From Haliclona indistincta (lineage: Eukaryota; Porifera; Demospongiae; Haplosclerida; Chalinidae), in NCBI GenBank assembly GCA_964017065.1, contig OZ024787.1:336649-400648 (forward strand): DNA of 64,000 nt, in the 5' to 3' direction. A program made the translations under genes and the position numbers. Shown here piece by piece: positions 39,047 to 52,165 of the stretch (positions are counted from its first letter, which is position 1; the number at the start of each line of letters is the position of its first letter). The notes under the pieces were generated by a model. It worked only from the letters and a program-made list of their open reading frames with translations, ran no database searches and was not told the DNA's origin.

Positions 39047-39652
39047 ACTCAATTAGAGTGTTGCATGCTGGGTTTCCTATACACATTACTATACAGTGCA
39101 TGCTACAGCATGTAAGTTTGAAGCACCGCAATGCATGTCTACATTGCATGCAGCAGAGCAAGAAGCTGGTAATAGTTCAAAAAGTCGATCAATGGTACAG
39201 CTACCATTGTTAATTACATGTATACATGATTACAAAGATATGCGGCTATAGAGCCATCATGTGTCAATACAATTATTGTAGGCATGTAGATTATAGAGAT
39301 CATGCACTACAGCCTGTTCATGATCCAGTACCATCTGATCTAGTACTGTATTATAATATATACCTACTCTTGGCTGACTGACTCGTCTTGAAGCACAGTA
39401 GTTACGATTACCTAGCTGCAGCTCTTGTCTCTACCACCATCATGCAACGATATTCCTGGTCTTGTTGTCTCACCACCAGTATTCCTGCTCTTGATCTCTA
39501 ATACCAGTCCCTATACTCCCCCTGACAGGCCACCAAATGCGACGATCTAGATCTCCATGAACCAGCTAGCGAGCTAGTACTTCAATTTTACTAGTATTTG
39601 ACTATTTTGTCATTGATGTTTACGGTATCCTTGAGAAATTATAAAGTGCGCG

Positions 39653-41663
39653 TTAACCCTTTAACCCCTATTGTCGCCTTTGGTGACATACATACTTCAG
39701 ACACCATAGCTTTATCAAAAAGTGTTAAAATATTCCGAAATTAAGCTAAATTGGAGAATACAAATAGCCACAAAAAATTGACCGGTTTTCGGCGCGCCCC
39801 CTGTGCCAAACGTATTGGCTTCGGCATTTCTATGGCTTCAGTGCAAATTTCACAACATTTTAGGAAAAACAAAATGGCTGTCAAGAAAATTTGGACATTT
39901 AATGGCTTCAGGGCGCTCGGAAACACATTTTTGTGCATTCTCTACGATCTGGGCTACATTTTGCACTCACCAAAACCACTGCTATTTGTGTGTACTTTTC
40001 AGTATCCAGCCCCAAAGTACTAACTTTGAGCAAAATTTGACAAGGCCGTTGCACTTTATCGGCTTCACTTTCGAAGTGGGACGGGCATATCGACTGACTT
40101 GAGTGTGGGCAATTGCGGCTACTCACTGGCGTAAAAGGACGCAAATTTGAGACCAGTACAGGCCTGGCGGAAGCAAATTTTCATTGGACCGGCAACTCAT
40201 TAATATTCATATTTAGTGCGTATGACTCCGCCCCTTTGCAATTTGTTCAATGCTTTGGTCGCGTGTGACGAGAGTCTCTGTCCATAAATCTATGCTATGT
40301 CGGTCTCTGTCTACGAAACAAGTTTATTGACTAACTCGATAAACACTGAGTAAATCAACACGCAGCTCAAAGTGATTTTTGTAGGCGTGTGCAATTAATT
40401 ATGAATTATTAATCAGCTTTGCCGAAATGTTGGTCCGGCGGTTGCCGGTGTCACAGGAAATTCTGCCGCTAGGAAATATGGCAGCGTAGTGTCGGGTGAG
40501 CGGCAGCATTTCCTAGTAAATATAGCCGCGTTTAGGAAATGATGCCGCTCACAATACGAAGTTCATTAGTAATGCTGAGGGAGCATAGCGAGCGATCTGC
40601 GGGCTGTTTGGACTACACAGTCACTGACAACTCGAGCAACTTGCAAGATGCCCAAGTCGTCTGTCTCATGCAAGTGGAGTCCGAGGCCAGACTACTGCAC
40701 GATTGTGGAGAGTCTGAGCGAGAGACGGCTACCATTGCATAACCTCAGCAGAAGTACATAATAACATACAGTAGCTAGTAGCAGTCATTGCCTGTCAAGA
40801 CTGAAATGTCAGCATCTAGGCAGTAGTAACACATCTCACTCATACAGATAATGCACCGTGCATGACTCCCTGTCTCATTAATCTCAGCACCACACTACAG
40901 TAGTGAGTAGTTCATGTCATGTGTCATAGCCGACAGCCTTTATGAATGATGATTGAACAGTAACACAAACAGAACTCAGTCATAGGTTTTGTGATCATGA
41001 ATTCTAGTATTTATAAATATCTTGTTCTCTCATGCTAGAACCAGTAGTCATGCTAGAAACAGTAGCTAGAACATTGTTTCAAAATCCAACTTTTAATTGC
41101 ACAATATTGTTGAGTGACTATGCTGATTGATCTGTAGCAGAAATAAAATATAATAACATGCTTATTCATATCAGTACTTCTGCTGAGATTGTGGTAGTCG
41201 TCTCTCGCTCAGACTCTCCAAATCGTGCCATAGTCCTGGCCTCCACGAATATAATTCTTTATCTGCTCGAGACACAACAGCTTGTAGCATCCCGGCGAGG
41301 CTGAAGCCGTTGTGTTAGTCATGCTGCAGCAAGCAAATAACCCGTAGATCCGCTCGCTATGCTCCCTCAGCAGTATACTAACGATTAACGAACTTCGTAT
41401 TATGAGCGGCATCATTTCCTAAACGCGGCTATATTTCCTAGGAAATGCTGCCGCTCACCCGACACCAAGCTGCCATATTTATTAGGAAAAATTGCCGCAG
41501 CTGCAAAATTTCCTAGCGGCAGAATTTCCTGTGACACCGGGTCTGCCGGGCCTGTTCCGCCACCCCTGCAGTAGCACAAAAGACACACGAGATATTCACG
41601 AGAAGTGGTCAGCATTTACGAGGTTAAAATTTAAGCAAGATAATTTAGTAATTAAAGGGTTAA
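39653..41663. mobile_element. TTAA-flanked, piggyBac-like non-autonomous element with nested insertion
   Basis: Begins TTAACCCTTTAACCCC and ends AAAGGGTTAA, with interior similarity to the copies at 59503, 62646 and 63387 (CGGTTTTCGGCGCGCCC, the CACTTTCGAAGTGGGACGGG block). TTAA duplication plus CCCTTT ends is the piggyBac pattern; no transposase is present. It is interrupted at 40447-41538. Confidence 0.7.
40447..41538. mobile_element. Long foldback element nested in the TTAA element
   Basis: Arms of roughly 190 bp: GGTGTCACAGGAAATTCTGC ... and GCAGAATTTCCTGTGACACC. They continue through GAGCGGCAGCATTTCCTA and TGAGGGAGCATAGCGAGCG. The centre (40640-41310) is non-coding. Confidence 0.9.
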
Positions 41664-41894
41664 TAAAAGTGTGCATTAAGCTATTTAATGCACACTTTTT
41701 GAGCGATCTGATTGGTCGAAAGTCACGTGGCATGGTCTAATATTAGACTAATAATGGACTGAACGCATCAGTTATGATTATTGAGACCAGACGGGCGAGG
41801 CAGCAAAGCTGTACGGGGTTTATTACTTTCACACATCCCATGCCCCCTCACGTGATATAAGTCATGAATATGATTACCGCCAATCGCGCGCGAA

Positions 41895-44375
41895 ATCCGA
41901 TGCAGGCGCTTGCTAGTCTATCATCATTGTCACCAAAGAGGGTTATACTTTGAGGGGACTGTAGACAGCAGTGACTTGAACAGTGTTCTTGAGGCACACA
42001 AGCGTGATACGGTCTCTACTTTCGGTAGAAGGAGCAGCCGTAGTTGCAGCAAAGATAAGACCCAAGATAACTCGGATACGGATGTCAAGCAGATCAAAAA
42101 GGTATAATAATTTATTATAATAACAATAACATAACATGCAATCTCATGATAGCGGCTGTACTGGACACACTCTTTTGGAGCTCATAAACTTCAGTTTGGT
42201 GCACCATTTAGTGTAGCCTCCAAAAGACTCCTTGATTGCCAGTATGGTCAGCTCTACAAGAAACCGTCACCACCAAAGAGCACTAGAACACGCCTACAAG
42301 GGAGCAAGAAGAAGGGGTGTAAAGCACACGTTGAAATCACAGAGTTAACTTTGTATCCCGATTACAGCATAACGTCAATAACACCAACCACATCACAAAA
42401 ACAAGCTCGCAAACTGAAGGAGGGACTGATGCAATCATTGCAGCAGGCACTAGAGGCAGGTAATCCAGGCAAGGTCACACAAATCTACTATGTAAGGCTC
42501 CCAACTGAAGAGGCACATCACATGTGCCACCCAACAAAAGGAGCAATGGGGTTTTCCCAGCGTATCCACCCAGAGCTTATTACAAAGATTCACGATCTTG
42601 TTCAAACTGGCGTTACTGATCCAACAGTAGTGCAGCGTTTGCTGAGAAGCCATGTGCGCAGCCAAATGTATACTAAGTTACTAACCCACCAGATCCAAAT
42701 GATCGGTCTTACTTTCCCATGGTAGACGATGTCAGAAACCATGTCAACAGAGCTAAGCAGAGTCTCAAGCTATTAATAAGCGATCAAGAGAATGCGGCAT
42801 TAAAAGTAGACCAGTGGAAGGCTCTTTGTCCAGAGGCTAAATTTTTGTTCTGACCGTATACATGTAACAGCGAGAAAGAAGAGCATACCGAGACGACATT
42901 GCTGTGGGTGCACCAAGAGCCATGGCAGCAACAACTGATGACAAAATACGGCAACACGATTGCATTAATGGATGCTACCTAACCAGGTACTACAGTATAT
43001 TTGTGTGATTTCCATCGTGAGCAGGCATGGGAAAGGTGGGTCAGAGAGAAGAAGCATGGATTGAGTACCTCTGATGCCGAATGGCTTCTTAGTCAGCTAA
43101 GAGCATGTGCATGGGCTCCATCCTCTTCTGACGAACACATGCCTGTTGACCATCAGTTATAGCAAGCAGTGACAATACTGAAACAATCAAACCTGTGGAA
43201 GAGTAATGAGAATGTAAGACAGTGGGTGACTAACACTTGGCTGAGTGTATCAAAGGTATAGCTACAAAATCATACTTGATAATGATTATGTTGCATTGTT
43301 ATTTCCTAGAGATGGGCAAGAGCTTACAGAGACACCTCGTATCATGGTGCAGTTGAGACAAACAATGGTGCAGAGGCTTTAAATCGTGTACTGAAGTACA
43401 AGTACTTGCCGAGAAGAAAACACATGACACTTTCGGACATCATGACTACCATCACGAAGAGTTCCTTCCTGCTCTGCACAACAAATACATTTATCAGAAC
43501 TTCAAACAGTCTGGCATGTACCGTACGTACAACCCTGCTATTGTACCTGACTACCTTCAAGGACGTCCTAAGGCAACAATACTGCATTGTTTGCACCGAC
43601 AAGCTAAAAGCAATGCAATTGCAGATGCTGATGTCAGCAGCTTGGAAGACGAAGGCAGATTCAGTGTAAAGGGGTCGATTGTACACACAACTGATTTTGG
43701 TGTTATTTCTGGAGAACCATCCTGCTCATGCAAGGACTGGCTAAATCACAAAATACCTTGCAAGCATTTCACAACCTTGACCTACTCTAGTACATAAGAT
43801 AATATTGAAGATCTACAAGATCTACATCAGCATTTGCTACAGATCACGAAAAGCTACAGATCACGAAAAGCAATTCAAAATTACCTAAACATGAAGGCCT
43901 ACTCCTTAGACCACAGTTGAGAAAAGAGCTAAAGTTAGCAAGACAAAAGAAGATCAGTCATAAATTGCAACATACTCAAGAACTACCACTGCAGATTAGG
44001 CGAGGAAGGAAAAAAGCTGCTTACAGTAACAGAGTAGGAAAAAAAGCTCAGACATTACGAGAGGTAAAGACTGATGCATGTAGGACATACATATTGTCTC
44101 TATGGTATAGGCTGCACAGAAAACACTGAAGAAGTACAGGAACATGAGAATCAGTGCACAACAAACAAGACCAGGTAAACCAAGAATTATTGTGTACAAA
44201 ATAACATTGTGTTGCACCACTTGATAAGGAACAAAAAGGAAAAGGTGTGGTGAATGTGATGGCTGTAAAAGTGAAAATTGTGGGAAGTGCCCTAACTGCA
44301 AAGACCTAAAGCAATTTGGTGGTACAGGACGCAAGAAGCAATGCTGCACTCAACGTCACTGTCTACAAAGTAACA
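41895..44375 (+). pseudogene. Decayed MULE-like/CARF-like gene with SWIM finger and downstream CXXC finger
   Basis: Coding remnants in order: TVDSSDLNSVLEAHKRDTVS (41950-42107, then donor GTATAA); FGAPFSVASKRLLDCQYGQL...RLQGSKKKGCKAHVEI (42192-); IHDLVQTGVTDPTVVQRLLR (about 42580); YFPMVDDVRNHVNRAKQSLK; a transposase-core remnant with YGNTIALMDAT (about 42950); FHREQAWERWVREKKHG; a SWIM finger CSCKDWLNHKIPCKHF (43723-43770); and a CXXC finger (44240-44360). In-frame stops, frameshifts and a deletion inside the catalytic core show it is dead. Intron-like breaks with GT-AG signals suggest it was once a spliced gene. Confidence 0.75.
44240..44360 (+). other. CXXC-type zinc finger coding remnant
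   Basis: Encodes RCGECDGCKSENCGKCPNC then DLKQFGGTGRKKQCC and RHC, matching the CXXC finger plan (CGxCxxC, DCGxCxxC, KFGG, KQxCxxRxC) that binds unmethylated CpG. No stop interrupts it. It follows the SWIM-containing transposase remnant on the same strand. Confidence 0.85.
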
Positions 44376-44689
44376 CAAGTCATCGTCACTCAGAGGCAAC
44401 AATTGCCTTAACAACAGGTAAAATTGGCGCTGGCTTCAAGCCTGAATGTAGTATGATCATGTGATGTACCATACAATTATGTATCTTTTACAGAAATTGA
44501 TTCTACTAATTCACAGTCGATGGTTTACAAGGTAAAGAAAATAATTATGATATAAAAATTATGTGGTTCATCACAATGTATGTATTACTTTTAGAGTTGC
44601 AACAAGCCAGAAACAAGTCTCTACTACCAAGTCTCTACTACAGGGCTCTCTACTACCGCGAGCGCTTCGTTTGCTTAAGCGCAGGTATG

Positions 44690-44850
44690 GTCTAAACACC
44701 TCAGACGATAGATTCTCGGTGCCTACGAGATTTAGATCACCTTAGAAACCGAAATAGACGCCCTCGCGCTACGCGCTCGGGACGTCTAAAACATCGGTTT
44801 CCGCGGTGATCTAAATCCCGTAGACACCTCGAATCCATCGTCTAACCTAT
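44690..44850. mobile_element. Foldback MITE
   Basis: AGACGATAGATTCTCGGTGC at 44703 pairs with the complement of the stretch ending ATCCATCGTCT. The core carries GCGCTACGCGCTCGGGACGTC. A related but distinct hairpin is at 53989-54122. 44851-46155 holds no recognised gene. Confidence 0.75.
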
Positions 44851-46916
44851 ATGTAGCTGAATCCAGCTACTAAGAAGTTGATTGGTCGCTTTGGCTATTA
44901 ATATTAACAATGTGTGCTAGACCCTCATTCGACATGCTCTGCCCCCTATCACCACAACCCTCGCATCGATTGAGGGTCCTATAGCTCGCTAGACTAAATA
45001 CAGGTGAAATATACTGTTAGCAGTTGTTGTAGATTGCATGGTCGATTTTGATTACATGTGGGTTTTTGGATTGTCAACTTTCAAAGAGCAATTTTTTATG
45101 AACACATACCCTAGCTATGTGCCAATAAGGGGAATCAAAGACTTAATTTGCACACCTTTGGTGTGCTATTATAATGTCCTACATGTATTAGTTATAATAA
45201 TTATTATCACTCCCACGAGGGATATAACAAATTTATTTCCCATTGCTATGTAGTTGCTAAGGATGCCTTGGCAACCTGTTACGTCAACGTCATCACCTAG
45301 CAATGTACATGATGTCACATAAAAATGGCGAAAGAACGTGCTGTTATGGTTGCTGGCTCCTGGCTAGTCTCGCTGCTCACCTGTGACCTTCCTCGGCTAT
45401 CATTGTTGTTGAAGCGTTTCTATCTACCAGAAGATTGAGATTAGACTTACGCACAGGAGTTTTGGCTAACATCTAAAGGATGGTCTGTAGCAATGCTGTC
45501 TTAATCTATAGCTGCTGGTTATTAACTAATCTCAATATGCTCAATATGCTCATACCTCCCTACCCTCCATTGTTTATGATAGAGTCACTTGAGAGCAGCT
45601 TACTTTGCTCAATAAGTCTACAGTCTAATCTTAAAATCTAGTGTTAAGGTGTTGTTTTACTTTGTGGGCGATCTGCTAACTAGTTTAAAGCACCGTTGCG
45701 AGTGCAATAAAGGAATTATTTCGTGAGGGGTGTGGTCAAGACGGTGACACAGCATGAGGCAAAGCTGAGTGCTGTATCAGCGTCGAGATCAACACCCCGA
45801 GCGCAATAATTCCCGTATTACACGAGCAGATGATACTTTTACTTGTTTATAGCACAACGGCCTTCCGCTGTCGCTGACTAGCTGGATCTTTGCTCTTGGC
45901 GACTTTTTCTTGAGGTCGAGCCAAGGTCAGTCTCCACCCACTGTGCAATAACTTCCCTGCCTGTGCTACAAAGAGCAGTACAGCTTGCTTATATATATAC
46001 CCATACAGTGCAGTTATGTAGCTGAGACACGCAGATCGCTACTAATTGCCTCCCGAGTGTCTTTGTGTTGTTGCTGGCTCTGCTGTCATGATCAACGGGG
46101 ATTTTACAAATGCACTGGACAAATTCCAACCCCACCACTTGCCGTTTCTTGGGAGTAGTGTTGTGAACTGTTTACGCAATAATCGATAACTAACCAGTTC
46201 TTTGCACACTGCGGTTACCGGGCTGCATTGCGCATGCGCATGAGTTTATCATGACTACAATGGCAGCAGTAGTTGTAGAGCCAGAGCAGATTGTCATGCC
46301 AAGTAAGAACAAGGAAGCACTTCAGTTACGAACACGCATGGAAGCACTTCAGTTACGTAAAGTACAGGCAAAACGAAGATTGGGACAAAGGTTACGTGTA
46401 GGTTGTGTCGACAAGAGATAGCACACTCTGGTGGAACTATACTAATCTCAAGAATCATTTGCATCACAAACATCTCCCCGAGTATAGAGAGCTGTACAAT
46501 GATGAGCCTGGTACCTCAGGTACTCAGAGTCAGCTGGATGTGTTCTGCAAGGCAAGTTGTCCAGTGAAGAAGCTGACTTCCAGTTCGCCAAGAGCCCAAG
46601 TGAGCTTACAGGTGACATAGTAGACTTTGTCATGCGTGACTTGAGGCCTGTTAGCGTTGTTGACAACGTAGGATTTCTTCACTTACTAAATGTGGCTGAA
46701 TCTTGCTCCCTGTCGTCGCACAACAGACATAGCTACATGTACAAGAGGTACCTAGATGTGAAGACCCGTGTGAAAGAGGAGCTCAAGCAGGTTGAGTATA
46801 TGGGATTGACAACAGACATGTGGACTTAAAGGGCTAAAGATGGGGATATCTCTTTAACTGCCCACAGAATTTCCCCACAGTTTGTAATACAGCATCGTAA
46901 CATGCTCAGCAGTCAT

Positions 46917-47660
46917 TATGCCTCGGTGGGCGGAGCCACGAGGCATACAGTAGTCGTGGTGTCAGTCTGTCATTCTGTCTGTCGCAACGATTTCTCGTCG
47001 CTCGCTGAAAACTAATCGCTGAAACAAGCAACACGGGTAGAAATCGATACTTGCTCGGATTTGTATTTTCAGAAGTTTGATTTTAAAGCTTAGTGCGTAA
47101 GTTACCGTGTGAATTGCTCTCGGTTGGTTCGGTTTTGTAGCGCACGTTGAAAGTTAAGCTCTGAAACTAGCAATGCACGTAGAACACGGTATTATCTAGC
47201 TTGTGAACATGTGAAAACTTTATATGAAGCTTAGTTCGTGAGTTATGGTGCTATTTGCTCACTTGTTTACCGTTGCTGGCGATCTGGACCGTGTTCTCCG
47301 GCAAAGCTGTCCACAGTTGACTGCCTAGAAGCTGATAGGTTATAATTTTACTACAGGATAGCAGCGAAAGTCCAGAAAAATTGTGTAAGCAAGCTATGGA
47401 AGCTATCTTATGCGTGTGACTGCTGTGCTAAACACTGTAGACACGCCCAGTTGAATTGTGGTTAGCACTGATTGGCTTCTGATTGCATTACTAAAGCACT
47501 GCATTGTGATTGCTGTACAGAAATCCTGTATAAATGCATCTGCAGTTGCTGTGTTTGTGGAATGGTGGATAGTTGTGTTTGTGGATATTGTGTCATTCCA
47601 CTGAAGCATCTGCACCTTAGGTGCTTCATTTTCCTGGCAGCCACACTGCACTCAACATTG
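46917..47660. mobile_element. Element nested in the hAT pseudogene (inverted relative to 37577-39046)
   Basis: Begins with the hairpin TGCCTCGGTGGGCGGAGCC...CGAGGCATA and carries blocks reverse-complementary to 38420-39046. It interrupts the hAT coding remnant between the catalytic start and the CAGHSLNL motif. Confidence 0.65.
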
Positions 47661-48383
47661 CTACAAAGCTAAGAGATGGTAGAGAAACGTTGCATGAGGA
47701 GTTGACTTAAGCACCCAAGTCCCAGCAATTACCACTGATAATGCCAAGAATGTTGTCAATGCTGTCAGTGAAAACCTCAAACTTGTGTCAATTCCTTGTG
47801 CTGGACACAGTCTCAATTTAGCTGTTGAAGATGCCTTAACTGTGAAAGGATTTCATACTGCTATAGCAAGAGCCAAGAAGGTAGTCGAACACTTCAATCA
47901 CTCTCGACTTGACACTGAGGTTCTTAAATTAAAGCAGGAGCAGTTGGGATTGCCCTCTCATTGCCTGATACAGGATGCTTCCACACGATGGAACTCGACT
48001 CTCGATATGGCATCTCGTCTTTGTGAACAACAGGCTGATATTGCAGCTGTTCTTTAGAAGAAATTCAAGCTCTACAATTTGGAACTTTCTCCTCAAGAGT
48101 GGCATGACTTGGAAGACCTCATCAATTTGCTTGATTCCTTTAAGAGTGCATCAGAAATTCTCAGTGGGCAAAAATATTCTACGCTCTCATGTCTTGGCCC
48201 AATCCTAGCAGATTTGAAAGAAAACATAGTAGATAAACCTCAAGACTCTGCAAATCAGAATGAGGATTGACTGGTACCAGGACTCAGATGTGATGCATAT
48301 GATGAACAAAGCCGCGTTCCTTGACCCAAAGTTCAAGACTCTAGCGCATATACCTGCTGATGCAATAGATGATACATCACGGT

Positions 48384-49060
48384 CAATAGGCCTTTCCACC
48401 GTAAGGGAAAATATGCAAGGAATGTAGCGCAACGTAATTCTGCGCGTTATGACGTCATTTGCTGGAGTACCTTGGCGATCACTACTACAGCGTTGTTTCT
48501 CTCGTTAGAAGCGCATTTTAGTTCCCTTTCATTGTTTTCCTAGACTTTTACCGAAGGCGAAGCTAGGACGATGATTTGCTGCTGAAACCGCAAGGTAGTA
48601 ATGCCATACAGTCGAGTTTGTTTGCTGCCATTTGTCCAAAAACGACTCTCACGAGGCTCCTGAGGAGTCTAGAACTGTAGTTCTAGCAAGACAACTTCTT
48701 TTTCAACTGTTTTACCTTGGCATAACAACTATCGCTTTAACAATGAACTGCATGGCTCTCTACAGGACATTCAAGACCGCTTCTGGGAGTCTTCTATGAC
48801 CAAACTCAACACTCGTTGCTACTACCGACTCACAATATTACCATGTGCTTCTTCATAAATAGATATGGCTATTTTTAGACTAATGGGTGATGTATACAGT
48901 CTTAGCGCAGTGCAGTACTTGTTTGTTTCTGGCACCCATGGCTCTGAGCGTACTCCAGCAAATGACGTCGCTCGCCGTCACTGCTCATCATTTCTCGATG
49001 AATTTCATTAATTTTTAATCAACATTCCTTATGCCTTATAATGGAAAGGCCTATTCAAGT
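48384..49060. mobile_element. Inverted-repeat element nested in the hAT pseudogene
   Basis: Ends AATAGGCCTTTCCACCGTA and ATAATGGAAAGGCCTATT are inverted. Inner GACGTCATTTGCTGGAGTAC pairs with GTACTCCAGCAAATGACGTC. Non-coding, about 670 bp; it splits the hAT frame after the FLDPKFK motif. Confidence 0.75.
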
Positions 49061-49516
49061 AGAGATGGAACAAATGCTACAACACCATAATACAGATACA
49101 GATTCACCCGTGGTAGATTCAGCAGCCACAGACCCTCTACCCAAGAAGAAAAAAGCATCCTTTGAATAAATTCTTTGGCGACAAGTTTGGAGTTGCATCT
49201 ACACCTCGATCTGTTTCATTAGAAGACCAAGCGGCTGAACTTACCCGGTATAAGGCTGAGCCACAATCCCCTCTTGATCACTGTCCTCTACAGTGGTAGA
49301 AGAAACACTGTACTATCTACCCTGTTCTCAGTAGGCTATGCAGGAAATATCTCTGTCTTCCTAGTACTTCTGTACCATTAGAATCTCTCTTCAGTATTGC
49401 AGGCATAATCAATGAGAAAAGAGCAGCTTTAGACCCTCATAACATTGACAAGATTATTTTTCTACGTGACAATTCTGAGCCAATCCATCTTGAACAAGAA
49501 AATAAAAAGATTTTGG

Positions 49517-49728
49517 AATGGTAACACGATTGACTTGCTAACAGACCATAGATCCCTACATCAGTGGCTGCTTTGGCTGTATAGCTAGTTCTGCTAGTTG
49601 CTGTTGATTGACACCTGACGTGCATTCTTATGTACAGCCACTGATGTAGGGATCTATGGTCTGTTAGCAAGTCAATCGTGTTACCATTCCATGCTTGTTC
49701 CTTGTTAGTTTACATTGTGGACCAGTGG
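49517..49728. mobile_element. Foldback MITE (family C), copy 1
   Basis: GGAATGGTAACACGATTGAC at the left pairs with GTCAATCGTGTTACCATTCC near 49687, and the right side extends to CCAGTGGTAGATTT. The left arm is shorter than the right. Inserted in the 3' end of the hAT element; the fuller copy is at 55073-55282. Confidence 0.82.
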
Positions 49729-51357
49729 TAGATTTCACAACCCTACATCCTTTTGATTTCGATAGAAATTTTTTTATTTTCTTGTTTGTGTCCTTTTTTC
49801 TTATTCAGTGATGTGCAGTTCAATATCATGCATGTACTGAGCCGTCTTTGTTTCCACCATTGGTTTAGTTTTCCTGATATTGATGGCTTTTCTTTATTAA
49901 CAATTTTAAACTCGTAGCTAAAAAATAATTGTTATGCTGTATATCAGGTCGCCTACGCATAGTGCATGCATGCAGGCTAGGCATGCATTCGAGCCCCGCC
50001 CACACTTGTTTGTAGACCATACGGCGGTTATAATGATCTGGCGAGCGCAGAATGTTGATTCTACACGAGCTTACAGTTCTTCGACGACTCCAGGCAAATA
50101 TGTGTTCTTCGTGTTCCATACGGCGCGGCTATACTCAAGCTAGTGCTCGGTCACGTGCGCTAGCCACTGCTTGGTCACGTGCGTATTGCGCAATCACACT
50201 AATGGCGTCTAACACTTAGCTGACAATGGATCACGATCGAGAACTCGCGGAATGTATATCGCCGTTTCGCTAAAAACAAAGTTCAAAAGGCACCTGCCAG
50301 GAGAATTTCACGACTGTTCGTGGTTGTTTTGGTCTCGGCACTGCTCGTGTAAAGGTGCTTAGCGAGTGGAAAGAACATTACCAGCTAATAACGACATCCT
50401 GTTACAATTTCCGTATACTAAATTAACTTGTGTCCGTATACTTCCCTTAGTTAATGTATTAGTTCTATTGGGAGATGAACTTCTAGCAGTCATCCTGGCT
50501 GACGTGAACACAAATTTATATTTGCCCACCCCAGAGAGCAAACTTCAGCTCATTGGCTACTGATTAGTATACAAAGTGTTGCAGAAAGGCAGCGAGAAAG
50601 CGTTCCAAAACGAGGTTGAAAGTCGCGACCGTCGCTCAATTGCAATTGTATTGGCGAGGTCTAAAAACATGTTTTTTTTCAAATTTTGAACGACTGTCGC
50701 TTGAAAAGCTTTAAACTTTTTCTATTTGCCTGCCCCAGGTTTGATAGAGTGCCTTTTTAGGTATCGAATGGTATGGTCGAAATTTATACTGGGACATGGG
50801 AACACGTTCCCTTTTGGGGGTAAAGTTGGGTGATCTTCAAGTTCTTCCTCGTTGTACAAACAGTATCAACAGCTGCTTTTGTAAGTTCAAATTCAAATTT
50901 ACGCAATGGCTAACACTGTCTATGGTGTCTCTCTAGGTGCTCATAAGCCCTTTGTTGACGAAGAGATGGATTCTAGAAGTCACCGCGGGGCTTGCCGATC
51001 AGTGTCGCCGCCGAGTCATGCCGACCGAGATCGTCCCGCTGGCGTCTCTGTCAACATCGTGCTATTTCAGCAGGACACTGGAGCGATGGAGAGCAACGTC
51101 TTCTTGTGCCCGACTGTGAACCAATGTAGACGGCATCATTACAAAGCTATTCCAGCTACCTGGAGCTTCTGGCATACCGTCTGTACCACCGAATGATAGC
51201 TATAGCATTGACACGTCTTTTGCGAGCGATTGGAGCTTACAGAGAGCATACTGTATAAAGGGCAAGTTTACTAGTCTTGGTGTGTATAAAGGAATAGTGT
51301 TGGCTTGTGCTTCAGACAGAGCACTAAGCTGCTGACTCAATAGCTGGCTGCATACAT

Positions 51358-52165
51358 TGTTGACCACACCTCTCTTTCTTTGTTTCTCGCAACAGTCTCA
51401 AACCAAGTGTAAGCCCTTGTCTGGACACAAGTAGCAAAGTAAATGACCTCTTGATCATCCAGTAGCAATGTTGATTTTACCTTTTTCTCTCGGCAAGGCT
51501 TTAAGTTCAAGAAAAGCATCCAGAGACGACTACGATTGAACTCTCTAAACTTTTGTTCTTGAAAAGACTTGAATACATGCTAGTATTGTTCTATCTATGC
51601 AGTGATAGTCAAGTATGATTGAACAGTTTAAAACAGTACAATAAGATAAGACAATACAAACAGGTGACAGATCTGTGAGGGGGAAACACCAGTCACACAC
51701 ACTGTTTATGAGAATCTTATTAAACATACTGTTTAGCAGAATGAGTGCATGATGTCTCTATCCAGCAGGACTCTCTATCCACTATCCAGCAGGACTCCTC
51801 TTTACAATAGCCTCCCGGGACGAGATGCAACAACAATTGCTCTGCCAAAAGACACCATAGACTTTATAATTATCACACATCACTACTAGCAGCATGGCTG
51901 CAGCTATACATGAGTATCTGAAGCCCATACCTGTACCGTAGGCTAGATTTCGTGGGTGCTATAGTGTGTACTACCGTGCTAACCTTCCATATTCTTGTTT
52001 GGAACAGTCGCTCGGTTTCATACGGTCATACCACCCGCTACAGTACCGAAACCAAGCTCTGATGTATAGGCGACGGAGCTGACGGTGGTCCTGGGTATAG
52101 ATTAGCTGCTCAGACCGCCTTATAATCCGTCAGCTGCCTCAGGAGAAGAGTAGTTCTGGCTAGCT
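51358..52165. repeat. Dispersed repeat, inverted partner at 58720-59482
   Basis: Shared blocks in opposite orientation include CCTTGTCTGGACACAAGT, GACAGATCTGTGAGGGGGAA and GATAGTGGATAG / CTATCCACTATC with GTCCTGCTGG, plus the GGTGGTATGA/TCATACCACC region. Non-coding. Confidence 0.75.

Larger units (their letters stand above)
46156..49745 (+). pseudogene. Decayed hAT-superfamily (ZBED-like) transposon with nested insertions
   Basis: Ends TAGTGTTGTGAA (46156) and TTCACAACCCTA (49734-49745) form hAT-like inverted ends. Coding remnants: BED finger tail GGTTNLKNHLHHKHLPEY (46430-46480); LGLTTDMWT-type catalytic start (YMGLTTDMWT, about 46800); IPCAGHSLNLAVEDAL and QDASTRWNSTLDMA (47790-48010); FLDPKFKTLAHIP (48315-48355); C-terminal dimerisation region VPLESLFSIAGIINEKRAAL across 49370-49430. 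Stops, frameshifts and three insertions disable it. Confidence 0.85.
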
